Source: VBAU01 sp036005185 | GTDB lineage: Bacteria; Bacteroidota; Bacteroidia; Chitinophagales; Chitinophagaceae | Length of the DNA stretch: 64,000 nt | Assembly: GCA_036005185.1 (NCBI GenBank) | Contig: DASYQS010000011.1 | Span: 51,025 to 115,024 of the forward strand | Direction: 5' to 3' | Shown here: positions 8,630 through 16,350 of the stretch, in pieces | Position numbering within the stretch: position 1 is the first letter of the stretch | How the letters are laid out: the number at the start of each line of letters is the position of its first letter | The notes under the pieces: model-generated | Databases searched by the model: none | Told to the model about the DNA's origin: nothing | The model's input: the letters and a program-made list of their open reading frames with translations, nothing else | Program-made: the position numbers and the translations under genes

Positions 8630-9433
8630 ATGCTCAAATTTATCACACACCGTCCACTATGGCTAAGCATATTAACGGCCTTTGTTTTGGCTGTAGCCAT
8701 TTTTGCTACGTTTATTCTTTCTCTGAATTTTTTAACCCATCATGGCCGCTCACGCACTGTTCCATTAGTCGTGGGTAAAAGTTTTGCCGAGGCAGAAAAA
8801 ATTTTGGATAAGGAAGGGTTTGATATTGTGGTACAAGATTCCGTCTTTATTGATACAATGCCTCCGTTAGCTGTTATCAAGCAAGTGCCTGAAAGCGATG
8901 CCGTAGTTAAAGTAAACCGTACTGTTTACCTTACTGTTAACCGCGCCGTAGCACCTATGGTCGATATGCCTAATTTGATAGGTTTCAGCTATCGTAATGC
9001 AATCATGAATTTATCAAGCTTGGGATTAACTGCAGACACGGCATATAAATCGGATTTCGCAAAGAACTCTGTATTAGAACAGCTATACAAGGGCGAAACG
9101 ATTACTCCCGGAACTAAGATTAGAATGGGTTCAAAGGTATTGCTAGTGATCGGAACAGGTGTTGGTGAAATGGTATATGGAGTTCCCAATTTAATAGGTT
9201 TAACCTATGGCGAAGCAAAAGCAAAGGTAGAGCCGAATGGGATTAACCTGCTTATACTCTACGCACCGGGTGTATCAGATACTCTTAATTCCTATATTGT
9301 CGACCAGCAACCAAAACGTTATGATGAAGAAGGTCAAATTTTGAAAATCCGAAGCGGCCAGTTTATCAACGTAAAACTGGCAACTGAAAAACCTGTTGCT
9401 CCGGATAGTACAGCAAACAATCAAATACCTTAA
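8630..9433 (+). CDS. membrane-anchored PASTA-domain protein
   Basis: This 267-residue protein has a short cytosolic start, one transmembrane segment (about residues 11-35) and three PASTA domains in the periplasm (about 43-110, 111-180 and 181-255). Typical cores are VPLVVGKSFAEAEKIL, MPNLIGFSYRNAIMNL and VPNLIGLTYGEAKAKV. PASTA domains bind peptidoglycan or muropeptides. There is no kinase or transpeptidase domain, unlike PknB or PBP2x. It follows ddl by 2 bases and is followed by a rhodanese gene after 10 bases, a ddl-PASTA pairing that supports a cell-wall role. Confidence 0.9.
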   Translation: MLKFITHRPLWLSILTAFVLAVAIFATFILSLNFLTHHGRSRTVPLVVGKSFAEAEKILDKEGFDIVVQDSVFIDTMPPLAVIKQVPESDAVVKVNRTVYLTVNRAVAPMVDMPNLIGFSYRNAIMNLSSLGLTADTAYKSDFAKNSVLEQLYKGETITPGTKIRMGSKVLLVIGTGVGEMVYGVPNLIGLTYGEAKAKVEPNGINLLILYAPGVSDTLNSYIVDQQPKRYDEEGQILKIRSGQFINVKLATEKPVAPDSTANNQIP

Positions 9434-9443
9434 TAAAATTTTT

Positions 9444-9752
9444 ATGGAAAATATTAGTGTCGAGGAAGTAAAAAAAAGAATGGATGCGGGCGAAGAACTG
9501 CATCTTGTTGATGTGAGAGAACCATATGAAAATGCAGATTTCAATATTGGCGGTACATTATTGCCCTTGGGAATGATACAAAGTATGCAGATAGATGAAA
9601 TAGAAGATTTGAAAGATCAGGAATTGATATTTTATTGTCGTAGCGGCAATCGAAGCGGTCAGGCTGCCCTGTTTTTGGACATGATGGGTTTTGAAAATAC
9701 CAAAAACCTTGTTGGTGGTATACTAGCTTGGCAAGAGAAGTTCGGAAAATGA
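9444..9752 (+). CDS. rhodanese-like domain protein
   Basis: A 102-residue single-domain rhodanese. It shows LHLVDVREPYENADFNIGG and the active-site loop YCRSGNRSGQAA, whose Cys would carry the persulfide. The ATG at 9444 is chosen because family homology begins there; an upstream in-frame ATG lies inside the PASTA gene. It has no signal, so it should act in the cytosol, though the sulfur acceptor is unknown. It is probably the third gene of the ddl transcript. Its TGA forms the edge of a 7-base-period array shared with the convergent TonB receptor gene. Confidence 0.85.
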   Translation: MENISVEEVKKRMDAGEELHLVDVREPYENADFNIGGTLLPLGMIQSMQIDEIEDLKDQELIFYCRSGNRSGQAALFLDMMGFENTKNLVGGILAWQEKFGK

Positions 9753-9817
9753 GTTACGAGTTTCTGAGTCAGAGTTCTGAATAAGGTTCGGAACCTGTGA
9801 CTCCCAACTCAGAACTT
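9750..9817. repeat. paired 7-base-period array (array A)
   Basis: Two facing arms with a 7-base period of the form GAGTTNN (9750-9780, and on the minus strand 9817-9786) lie between convergent genes. Both flanking stop codons, that of the rhodanese gene and that of the TonB receptor gene, fall inside the arms. Confidence 0.6.
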
Positions 9818-11971
9818 TAGGCTAATCGCTGCTATAAAATTGATTCCTGCCATTGGAAAATAATAATTATTTACACTCAACTCTCCGCCGTAAATATAAT
9901 TGTACGTATAGCCATTGGGCTCATACTTTTTATCGAAAATATTGTTCACTTGCAAAATGAGATTTGCTTCTTTTAAAAATCCTTTGTTCACAGTATAAAT
10001 GGCTCTTGCATCCTGTACGTAATAAGGATCTAACTTTCTCCCAGGGTTTTGAGTATTATCCAGATATTGTTTGCTGACATATTTACTCAATAAATCAAAT
10101 TCAAAATTTTTACAGGGTAAAATACTTATCGTAGCCGCTCCTACGATTGCAGGTGATAAAGCAATATCAGTAGAAGAAAAATTATTCTGTTTTTGACCAC
10201 CGTTATCATAATCATCAATGTACTCGGTAAAATGTTGAACTTTATTTTTGCTCAAGGTAAGATTGGCAGCAGCTTTCAACCAGTTTACAGGTTGTATATT
10301 CCCCTGCAGTTCTATTCCAGTTCTGTAACTATTTGGAATGTTTGTTCTTGTATAAGCTCCCACATCGTTGATCTTTCCCGTCAATACCAACTGATCTTTA
10401 TATTTCATATAATAAAGGGTAGCACCCCAACCGTAATTTGATTTTCTTTTTTCAAACCCAATTTCAATATCATTTAATCGTTCAGCTTTCGGTTGCTGGC
10501 TCATTCCCGCTTCAAAATCGTCCCGATTCGGTTCTTTATGAGCTATACTATATGACAGATAACCATTCAAGCCATTGTAGGTATAGCTAACTCCAATTTT
10601 TGGATTAAAAAAGTTATAGTTGTTTCGGATGAACAGATCCGGGTTATCACGAAAGCCATCAATATTATATTTTATATGTCGGTATTGAAGATCAAGATAT
10701 CCGTTCCATCTATTTGAAAATTTTTGCAGCAACTTGGCATAGCTGTTAAAATCTGTTTTTAAAGCATTTAAATCGTACCATCTAGTCGGTCCAGTTAAGC
10801 CATTTGAAGCCCAAATTAATTTTCCGTAATGATTCCCTTCATATCGAGTGTAAGCTCCGCCAATGGTGAATTCAGTTTTTGCATTGTGGTATTGCAGCGA
10901 AAAAATATCTCCATAAAAATTATTGTTCAACCAAAGCTGTCTAATAAAGTCCGAAGTAAAAAGGGTATCACCTGCTACAACCGGCGCCGGTAAATGATAC
11001 ATCTCATAAGGCTGGTCAGCCCTGTATTCTTCATAATACCCTTTTCCTTTTGTAAAAAATAATGCTGTATTAAAAGCAAGGTGTGGATTAAAATGATGAG
11101 TGTAAAATAATTGATAGTGATCCTGCCAATAGTTGTCTGTTTCATTTTCATAAGGCTCACCTGGTTTTTCAGTTCCGGCATAATTTATTCTACGATGGCC
11201 CGCTTTAAGATCAGCCTCCGAAACTCCATACCATGCTTGATAAGTTTTTTCATATCCTTTGAATAAATTAAAACGAATGGTATTACTATTGTCGATGAAT
11301 GCAGTAGAAAAATAAAATGACCTGAGCTTTGAACTTGCTCTGTCAATAAAGCCGTCACTCGTAATATTTGACAAACGGGTATCAACTGTAAAATGACCGC
11401 CAATCAATCCACTTCCTGCTTTGATTGTATTTTTCCATGTATTAAAAGAACCATAACTGTTATTCAACTCTGCATAATGTTTTGAGTTTACTTCATTGGT
11501 GCTAAAATTTATTGTTGCACCAAATGCTCCTGCTCCATTTGATGAGCTGCCTGCACCCCGTTGAATTTGAATGCTGCTAACGGAAGAAGCAAAATCAGGA
11601 AGATCGACAAAAAAAGTCCCCTGGCTTTCGGCGTCATTGTAAGGAATGCCATTGAGTGTAACATTTATGCGGGTAGCATCAGTGCCACGAATCCGTATGC
11701 CCGTATATCCTACACCATTACCCGCATCGGAGTTAACAACAACTGAAGGGGTTTGATTTAAAAGAAAAGGAAGATCCTGCCCCAGGTTTTGTTTCTCAAT
11801 TTCTTTTTTTGAAATATTAGTTTTAGTTACCGGCGCCCGGTCCGCAGCCCTTATGGCTTTAACTTCTACCGGAGACAGGCTGTAAAAGCTGTCTTTTTCA
11901 GCGGATTTTTCCTGGCCAAAACTGAAATAACCGCCAAACACCAGGCATGATGTAATACAAATCCTCTTCAT
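9809..11971 (-). CDS. TonB-dependent outer-membrane receptor, probably for thiamin
   Basis: A 720-residue TonB-dependent transporter. It has a signal peptide (MKRICITSCLVFGGYFSFGQ), then a plug domain (VTKTNISKKEIEKQNLGQDL, IRIRGTDATRINVTLNGIP, IQIQRGAGSSSNGAGAFG), then a 22-strand-type barrel ending in aromatic Phe (AAISLKF). No N-terminal carboxypeptidase-like domain and no SusD partner are present, so it is not a SusC. A TPP riboswitch in its leader on the same strand points to uptake of thiamin or a thiamin precursor or phosphate (inference from regulation). The last codons overlap array A. Confidence 0.88.
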   Translation of the reverse strand: MKRICITSCLVFGGYFSFGQEKSAEKDSFYSLSPVEVKAIRAADRAPVTKTNISKKEIEKQNLGQDLPFLLNQTPSVVVNSDAGNGVGYTGIRIRGTDATRINVTLNGIPYNDAESQGTFFVDLPDFASSVSSIQIQRGAGSSSNGAGAFGATINFSTNEVNSKHYAELNNSYGSFNTWKNTIKAGSGLIGGHFTVDTRLSNITSDGFIDRASSKLRSFYFSTAFIDNSNTIRFNLFKGYEKTYQAWYGVSEADLKAGHRRINYAGTEKPGEPYENETDNYWQDHYQLFYTHHFNPHLAFNTALFFTKGKGYYEEYRADQPYEMYHLPAPVVAGDTLFTSDFIRQLWLNNNFYGDIFSLQYHNAKTEFTIGGAYTRYEGNHYGKLIWASNGLTGPTRWYDLNALKTDFNSYAKLLQKFSNRWNGYLDLQYRHIKYNIDGFRDNPDLFIRNNYNFFNPKIGVSYTYNGLNGYLSYSIAHKEPNRDDFEAGMSQQPKAERLNDIEIGFEKRKSNYGWGATLYYMKYKDQLVLTGKINDVGAYTRTNIPNSYRTGIELQGNIQPVNWLKAAANLTLSKNKVQHFTEYIDDYDNGGQKQNNFSSTDIALSPAIVGAATISILPCKNFEFDLLSKYVSKQYLDNTQNPGRKLDPYYVQDARAIYTVNKGFLKEANLILQVNNIFDKKYEPNGYTYNYIYGGELSVNNYYFPMAGINFIAAISLKF

Positions 11972-12005
11972 TTTTTAAATTTTAATAAACCATTACCTAA
12001 CAGTT

Positions 12006-12027
12006 AAAGGGTTTGTACAAATCCTTT
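12006..12027. promoter_or_regulatory. 22-base palindrome in the TonB receptor leader
   Basis: A near-perfect inverted repeat (AAAGG...CCTTT around TTTGTACAAA) lies between the TPP aptamer and the receptor start codon. On the minus-strand mRNA it could fold into a stem of about 9 bp with a 4-base loop, a candidate expression platform or operator. Confidence 0.45.
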
Positions 12028-12098
12028 ACATCAGTTAAATCATGATTTCTGATTAATAAATGAGAGGGAAATGCGGGGGAGAAAAGGATTTATGAATT

Positions 12099-12185
12099 GT
12101 CACCTTCCTTCGCAGGCATTACCCTGATCAGGTTCTGCGGGTATAATCTCAGTCTCGACGGTTTAGGTCGGAACACCCCGGGAAC
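12099..12185 (-). ncRNA. TPP (thiamin pyrophosphate) riboswitch
   Basis: Read on the minus strand, this segment has the conserved TPP aptamer parts in order: GGGGTGTTCC at the 5' side, CTGAGA (12152-12147), ACCCGCAGAACCTGATCAGG, then GTAATGCCTGCGAAGGAAGG. These match the universal THI-box consensus (CTGAGA and the ACCTGATC...GCGNAGGGA segment). It lies about 130 bases upstream of the TonB receptor gene and is preceded by a -7 element on the same strand. THI-box control of outer-membrane receptors in Bacteroidota is established knowledge. Confidence 0.94.
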
Positions 12186-12195
12186 TTTACGAGCA

Positions 12196-12203
12196 CAAAA
12201 TTA
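12196..12203 (-). promoter_or_regulatory. -7 element TAATTTTG for the riboswitch/receptor transcript
   Basis: Minus-strand TAATTTTG ends 10 bases before the first base of the TPP aptamer, so the transcript would begin right at the riboswitch. Confidence 0.55.
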
Positions 12204-12270
12204 AGGGAGAAAGTTTCAAAATCTGTAACTTTTATACCATCCCTTTCGTACTACAGCAAATTCAACTATT

Positions 12271-12984
12271 ATGAAGAAAATAGTCATCTCTATTTTTTTG
12301 GCTGGTTTGTCAATCTCAATGTTTGCTCAAAAAACAACCAACGATCCCAATGTAGAGAAAAGAAAACTATCTGGTTTCCACGGAATAGAAGTTTCACACG
12401 GTATTGACCTTTATCTGAGTCAGGGAGAAGAGACAGTTGCCGTAAGCGCTTCAGAAATCAAATACCGCGACAAGATAAAAACAGAGGTGAAGAATGGTGT
12501 TCTTAAAATTTGGTACGACTATAATTTAAATGCTGTATTTGAAAAAGGAGACAAAAAATTAAAAGCATACGTGTCATACAAAAACCTTGATATGCTGCAG
12601 GCAAGCGGGGGATCAGACATATTTGTTGATGGAAGCATTTCCGGGTCAAAACTATCGTTAGATATTTCCGGAGGATCCGATTTTCAGGGAAAAGTAAATT
12701 TAGGTGAAATGAAAGTGGATGCATCAGGAGGTTCTGATGTAAATATTTCAGGAACTGCAAAAAGCCTTAGCATCGATGCAAGCGGAGGTAGTGATTTTAA
12801 AGGTTATGAATTGATCACTGACAACTGCACAGTTGATGCCAGCGGAGGTAGTGATGTTCAAATTACGGTGAACAAAGAACTGAATGCCAGTTCCAGTGGT
12901 GGAAGCGATATATATTATAGGGGCAGTGGCATGATCAAAAATTTAAAAACCAGCAACTCTAATATTAAAAAAGTAAGTAAATAA
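12271..12984 (+). CDS. DUF2807 (head GIN domain) exported protein 1, SGGSD type
   Basis: A 237-residue exported protein with a signal peptide (MKKIVISIFLAGLSISMFAQ) and a DUF2807 putative auto-transporter-adhesin head domain. After the shared start motif NDPNVEKR, the body is a beta-helix-like ladder in which SGGSD recurs six times at the turns (from about residue 109 to 210). It is the first of three tandem paralogues, with 5 bases to the next, so the three are probably one operon. No function is established for the family; surface or periplasmic location is inferred from the signal. The turn motif differs systematically from those of its two neighbours. Confidence 0.88.
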   Translation: MKKIVISIFLAGLSISMFAQKTTNDPNVEKRKLSGFHGIEVSHGIDLYLSQGEETVAVSASEIKYRDKIKTEVKNGVLKIWYDYNLNAVFEKGDKKLKAYVSYKNLDMLQASGGSDIFVDGSISGSKLSLDISGGSDFQGKVNLGEMKVDASGGSDVNISGTAKSLSIDASGGSDFKGYELITDNCTVDASGGSDVQITVNKELNASSSGGSDIYYRGSGMIKNLKTSNSNIKKVSK

Positions 12985-12989
12985 CAAAT

Positions 12990-13712
12990 ATGAAAAACTT
13001 ATTTTCAACATTCATCTTACTTAACATTTGTTTTTGTCTCTACGCTCAAAAAACCATCAATGATCCGAATGCCGAAAAACGTTCTGTTTCGGGGTATCAT
13101 GGAGTTGCTGTTTCCGGCAGTATTGAGTTGTTCTTAACACAAGGAAATGATGAAATGGTTGCTATTAGCGCTGATGATACAAAGTGGCGTGATAAGGTTA
13201 TAACCGAAGTAAAGGATGGAATTCTTCATATTTATCTTGAAAATAACAGCAAGCTCAAAATTGATTGGGGTATTCACTCAAAAAGAATCAGAGCGTATGT
13301 TTCAGTAAAAAATATCGACTATTTGTCTTCATCGGGTTCAGGTAACGTGCATATTGAGGGGAGTTTAAAAGCAGACAAATTAAAGATCCATATTTCAGGC
13401 TCGGGGAATATGAAGGGCAGTCTCGATGCTAAAGATCTCTCCGTAAACCTCAGCGGTTCCGCAAATGCTAATTTTTCGGGTAATACAGAGAACTCAGATT
13501 TCCATATCAGTGGCTCCGGCAATATAGGTGATTATGATCTCGCAACTGTTTTTTGTAAAGTATCTATTAGCGGGTCGGGCAATGTGAGAACAACAGTAAC
13601 AAAAGAATTATCTGCTCATATTAGTGGTTCAGGAAATGTTTTTATAAAAGGAGATGGAATGATCAGGGATTATACTTCATCCGGATCAGGTAAATTTAAA
13701 AGGGTAAAATAA
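12990..13712 (+). CDS. DUF2807 (head GIN domain) exported protein 2, SGSGN type
   Basis: A 240-residue paralogue of the preceding protein, with a signal peptide (MKNLFSTFILLNICFCLYAQ) and the shared NDPNAEKRSVSGYHG start. Its ladder carries SGSGN at five turns, plus SGSAN and a C-terminal SGSGK, instead of SGGSD. The insert around residues 85-95 (NNSKLKIDWGIHSK) also differs. The gene is 5 bases behind paralogue 1 and 11 bases before paralogue 3. Function unknown; the beta-helix and export are inferred from sequence pattern and family. Confidence 0.88.
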   Translation: MKNLFSTFILLNICFCLYAQKTINDPNAEKRSVSGYHGVAVSGSIELFLTQGNDEMVAISADDTKWRDKVITEVKDGILHIYLENNSKLKIDWGIHSKRIRAYVSVKNIDYLSSSGSGNVHIEGSLKADKLKIHISGSGNMKGSLDAKDLSVNLSGSANANFSGNTENSDFHISGSGNIGDYDLATVFCKVSISGSGNVRTTVTKELSAHISGSGNVFIKGDGMIRDYTSSGSGKFKRVK

Positions 13713-13723
13713 TTAAACAAAAA

Positions 13724-14452
13724 ATGAAAAAGCTACTATTAACATTCGTTCTGATTACGTCTATTGCTTCTTTACAAGCTCAGGTCACTGTTAATGACCC
13801 GAATGCAGAAAAAAGAGAGGCAAAAGGTTTTAATGCTATTTCTGTTTCAAATGCGTTTGATGTATATATCTCTCAGGGTAATGAAGAAGCTGTGGCAGTA
13901 AGTGCATCAGAAGAAAAGTATAAAGAAAATATCAAAGTAGAAGTAAAAGGAGGAGTATTGAAAATATGGTTTGAAAAAGAGGGAAAGTTCTGGAAAGGAT
14001 GGAATGGTGATAAGTTAAAACTGAAAGCCTATATTTCTTTTAAAGAGATCATTAAGTTAATGGCTGCCGGAGCCTGTGATGTACATGTTCAGGGAAGTAT
14101 CAATGCGAAGGATTTAGATATAAACCTTTCCGGAGCAAGCGATCTCAAGGACGGAAAAATAATTGTTGCAAACAATTTAACGGTTAATGTAAGCGGAGCT
14201 TCGGATATAAACGTATCAGGTTCCGCCACAAATCTTAAAGTAGAAGCTAGCGGTGCCAGCGATTTTAAAGGGTATGATTTTGCCGTTGATTATTGTAATG
14301 TTCGTGCCAGTGGTGCAAGCAGTATTAGTATTACTGTAAATAAAGAACTATCCGCCCATGCCAGCGGCGCCAGTGATGTGCATTATAAAGGCAATGGATT
14401 AATAAAAGAAATTAAAACAAGTGGCGCCAGTAGTATTTCAAAACGATCATAA
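13724..14452 (+). CDS. DUF2807 (head GIN domain) exported protein 3, SGASD type
   Basis: A 242-residue paralogue with a signal peptide (MKKLLLTFVLITSIASLQAQ) and the shared NDPNAEKREAKGF start. The turns of the ladder carry SGASD (four times), AGACD and SGASS (twice). A hairpin terminator 18 bases after its stop closes the three-gene set. The uniform turn motif within each gene, and its change between genes, suggests each protein stacks its own side-chain ladder. Function unknown. Confidence 0.88.
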   Translation: MKKLLLTFVLITSIASLQAQVTVNDPNAEKREAKGFNAISVSNAFDVYISQGNEEAVAVSASEEKYKENIKVEVKGGVLKIWFEKEGKFWKGWNGDKLKLKAYISFKEIIKLMAAGACDVHVQGSINAKDLDINLSGASDLKDGKIIVANNLTVNVSGASDINVSGSATNLKVEASGASDFKGYDFAVDYCNVRASGASSISITVNKELSAHASGASDVHYKGNGLIKEIKTSGASSISKRS

Positions 14453-14470
14453 CTAAGAAAAACAAAAAGC

Positions 14471-14501
14471 AAAAGCTCTCCATAAGGGGAGCTTTTCGTT
14501 T
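14471..14501 (+). terminator. terminator of the DUF2807 operon
   Basis: An 11-bp stem (14471-14481 with 14486-14496, one G-T pair, 4-base loop) is followed by a T-rich tail. Confidence 0.75.
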
Positions 14502-14552
14502 TTATGGATCATTATGGTTTAGTATTTGTAATAAAACGGTTAAACAATTACT

Positions 14553-14882
14553 ATGAACCAAGCATACCAAACATGTATTCATGCATGTCTTGAATGTGCA
14601 GCAATTTGTGATTATTGTGCATCAGCTTGTTTAAAAGAGCCAAATGTGAATGAAATGGCGAAGTGCATCCAGTTAGATATGGAATGTGCCGCAATATGCA
14701 GAACGGCAGCGCAATTCATGAGCATGGAGAGCGAACATGCCAACGCTATTTGTCAGCTATGTACAGATATTTGTAATGCTTGCGCTGAAGAATGCAATAA
14801 GCATAATATGGATCATTGCAGAATATGTGCAGAGCTATGCTATCATTGTGCGGAAGAATGCGCAAATATGGTTGCAGCGTAA
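14553..14882 (+). CDS. DUF326 four-helix-bundle copper-binding-like protein
   Basis: A 109-residue helical protein rich in cysteine arranged as CxxxC, CxxC and CxxxC pairs (CIHACLECAAICDYCASAC, CQLCTDICNACAEEC, CRICAELCYHCAEEC). This is the pattern of DUF326/Csp-type four-helix bundles that store Cu(I) through Cys residues lining the core. No signal peptide is seen, so a cytosolic form is expected. It is a single gene between the DUF2807 set and tRNA-fMet, with no copper-efflux gene beside it. Confidence 0.85.
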   Translation: MNQAYQTCIHACLECAAICDYCASACLKEPNVNEMAKCIQLDMECAAICRTAAQFMSMESEHANAICQLCTDICNACAEECNKHNMDHCRICAELCYHCAEECANMVAA

Positions 14883-14902
14883 GGATAATTTTTGGTTTTT
14901 TG

Positions 14903-14934
14903 TTTGGTTGATAACCTCTATACGGTTACCTTTG
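14903..14934 (+). promoter_or_regulatory. promoter of the initiator tRNA gene
   Basis: A -33 TTTG (14903-14906) and -7 TACCTTTG (14927-14934) are separated by 20 bases. The mature tRNA begins 10 bases downstream. Confidence 0.72.
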
Positions 14935-14944
14935 CGCTCCACAT

Positions 14945-15016
<72 letters not shown>

Positions 15017-15025
15017 CTAAGCTAG

Positions 15026-15055
15026 GGCTCTTAAAAAAAGAGCCTTATGTTTTTT
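15026..15055 (+). terminator. hairpin after tRNA-fMet
   Basis: A 7-bp stem (15026-15032 with 15038-15044) and a T-rich tail lie 9 bases after the tRNA. The ATG of the GIY-YIG remnant is 2 bases past the stem. Confidence 0.6.
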
Positions 15056-15299
15056 GTATATGTTTTATATAGTAAAAAATATTCGAAAATCTATATTGGG
15101 TTTACATCCAATATTGAAGAAAGGTTGAAATCACATAATAAATTAGGAAGAAAGGGTTGGACTATAAAATACAGACCATGGGAACTAGTCTATTCGCAGC
15201 AAATATGAAATAAAAGAAGCAGCTAAGCAACGGGAAAAGCAGTTAAAATCTGCTAAAGGCAGAAACTGGATTTGGTCTGAAATTATTGTGAAGTTGTAG
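15047..15299 (+). pseudogene. GIY-YIG nuclease domain protein, frameshifted
   Basis: From ATG 15047 the first frame reads a GIY-YIG fold: FFVYVLYSKKYSKIYIGFTS, then NIEERLKSHN and KYRPWELVYS, before a TGA at 15206. A second frame from about 15198 continues in the way the family does (KYEIKEAAKQREKQLKSAKG, then a tail) to TAG at 15299. A single frameshift near 15196 therefore splits a small nuclease of about 83 residues of the YhbQ/URI type. It begins right after the tRNA-fMet terminator and ends exactly where a copy of the tRNA 3' half starts, so gene and repeat look like one inserted unit. A sequencing error cannot be excluded. Confidence 0.8.
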
Positions 15300-15350
15300 G
15301 GGCTCATATCCGCCTTAGGCGGACGGAAGTTCGAATCTTCCCTTCGCAAC
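15300..15350 (+). repeat. partial duplicate of the tRNA-fMet 3' half
   Basis: Bases 15300-15308 repeat the anticodon-loop region of the tRNA (14972-14980). Bases 15324-15350 repeat 14991-15017 exactly (27 bases, T arm plus 3' acceptor strand). Between them the anticodon 3' side and variable loop are replaced by a perfect small palindrome, TCCGCCTTAGGCGGA (15309-15323). The copy has no 5' half and cannot make a tRNA. It acts as the far direct repeat around the GIY-YIG remnant. Confidence 0.88.
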
Positions 15351-15379
15351 AAAGCCTCGCCCATAGCGAGGCTTTTTTT
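15351..15379 (+). terminator. terminator after the tRNA 3'-half copy
   Basis: A 7-bp GC-rich stem (15354-15360 with 15366-15372, 5-base loop), extended by A-T pairs, is followed by seven Ts. It may be the original terminator of the tRNA gene. Confidence 0.75.
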
Positions 15380-15384
15380 ATGAA

Positions 15385-15392
15385 TACTTTTG
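15385..15392 (+). promoter_or_regulatory. -7 element TACTTTTG for era
   Basis: A TAnnTTTG match ends only 9 bases before the era ATG (15402), predicting an mRNA with almost no leader. Confidence 0.5.
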
Positions 15393-15401
15393 TAACGGTT
15401 T

Positions 15402-16268
15402 ATGAAAGCAGGTTTTGTCAACATTTTTGGTCGGCCCAATGCGGGTAAAAGCACCTTGCTTAATTTATTAATGGGTGAAAAATTGGCTATTGTATCACCT
15501 AAAGTGCAAACAACCAGGCACAGGATCAAAGGTATTTTAACAGAAAAAGAGTATCAGATAGTTTTTTCGGACACACCCGGTATTATAGAACCACAATACA
15601 AGTTGCATGAAAAAATGATGCAATCTGTAAAAAATTCATTGGAGGATGCTGACGTTGCAATCCTGCTGATAGATATCAACGATGACTGGAATATATGCAA
15701 TGAAATTTTCTTGACATTAAAATTAAATGTGCCTTCTATTGTTGTCGTTAATAAGATTGATACCGTGGGTCATGAAAAAATAAAAAAGGCAGTTGATTTT
15801 TTTAAAGATAAAAGCTATTGCAAAAAAATAGTGACCCTCTCCGCTTTAGCTGGTACTCATAAGGGGGGGCTTTTAAAAACTATTCTTGAATTTTTGCCGG
15901 AAGGTGAAAAGTTTTATGAAGAAGATGAACTTACTGACCTTTCAACAAAGTTTTTTGTTGCTGAATTGATAAGAGAAAAAATATATGAACTGCTTGAACA
16001 AGAAATCCCTTATCATACGGCAGTGGTTGTACAGGAGTTCAAGGAAAAATCAACCTTGGTAAAAATAGGGGCGGAGATCATTGTACAACGAGAAACGCAA
16101 AAAGCAATTATGCTGGGTGAAGGAGGAAAGATGATCAAGAAACTAGGAACTGTGGCAAGGGAGGAGATCGAAAAATTTTTGAATCAAAAAGTTTTTCTTG
16201 AGCTTTTTATAAAGGTGCGCCCAAAATGGCGGGATAATGAACAACATTTGAAGGAGTACGGATATTAA
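15402..16268 (+). CDS. era: GTPase Era
   Basis: A 288-residue ribosome-assembly GTPase that binds the 16S rRNA 3' end. The G domain shows G1 GRPNAGKSTL (residues 9-18), G3 DTPG (about 60-63) and G4 NKID (about 122). The C-terminal KH domain includes IVQRETQKAIMLGEGGKMIK. The N-terminal extension is minimal, as is usual. It is followed after 82 bases by der on the same strand; array B lies between them. The close -7 element suggests its own, nearly leaderless transcript. Confidence 0.95.
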   Translation: MKAGFVNIFGRPNAGKSTLLNLLMGEKLAIVSPKVQTTRHRIKGILTEKEYQIVFSDTPGIIEPQYKLHEKMMQSVKNSLEDADVAILLIDINDDWNICNEIFLTLKLNVPSIVVVNKIDTVGHEKIKKAVDFFKDKSYCKKIVTLSALAGTHKGGLLKTILEFLPEGEKFYEEDELTDLSTKFFVAELIREKIYELLEQEIPYHTAVVVQEFKEKSTLVKIGAEIIVQRETQKAIMLGEGGKMIKKLGTVAREEIEKFLNQKVFLELFIKVRPKWRDNEQHLKEYGY

Positions 16269-16269
16269 T

Positions 16270-16330
16270 AAAGTCAAAAGTTAAAAGTTAAAAAGGGGTT
16301 GCTTTTTTAATTTTTACTTTTAAATTCTAA
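16270..16330. repeat. paired 7-base-period array (array B)
   Basis: The left arm (16270-16293) repeats AAGTCAA/AAGTTAA-type heptads. The right arm (16300-16330) carries the inverse pattern, with a short GGGG-containing centre. It fills most of the era-der gap. Confidence 0.5.
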
Positions 16331-16350
16331 CGGAGTTAAATAAAATTAAG

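Noticed and set aside
9750..9817. CRISPR-like appearance of the heptad arrays
   Set aside because: There is no constant repeat of 24-40 bases, no spacers, and no cas genes; the units are 7 bases and degenerate.
15185..15529. A minus-strand reading frame of 114 codons across the GIY-YIG remnant, tRNA copy and era start
   Set aside because: It is an antisense reading of the tRNA fragment and two real plus-strand regions; part of it is the known artefact produced by translating tRNA sequence.
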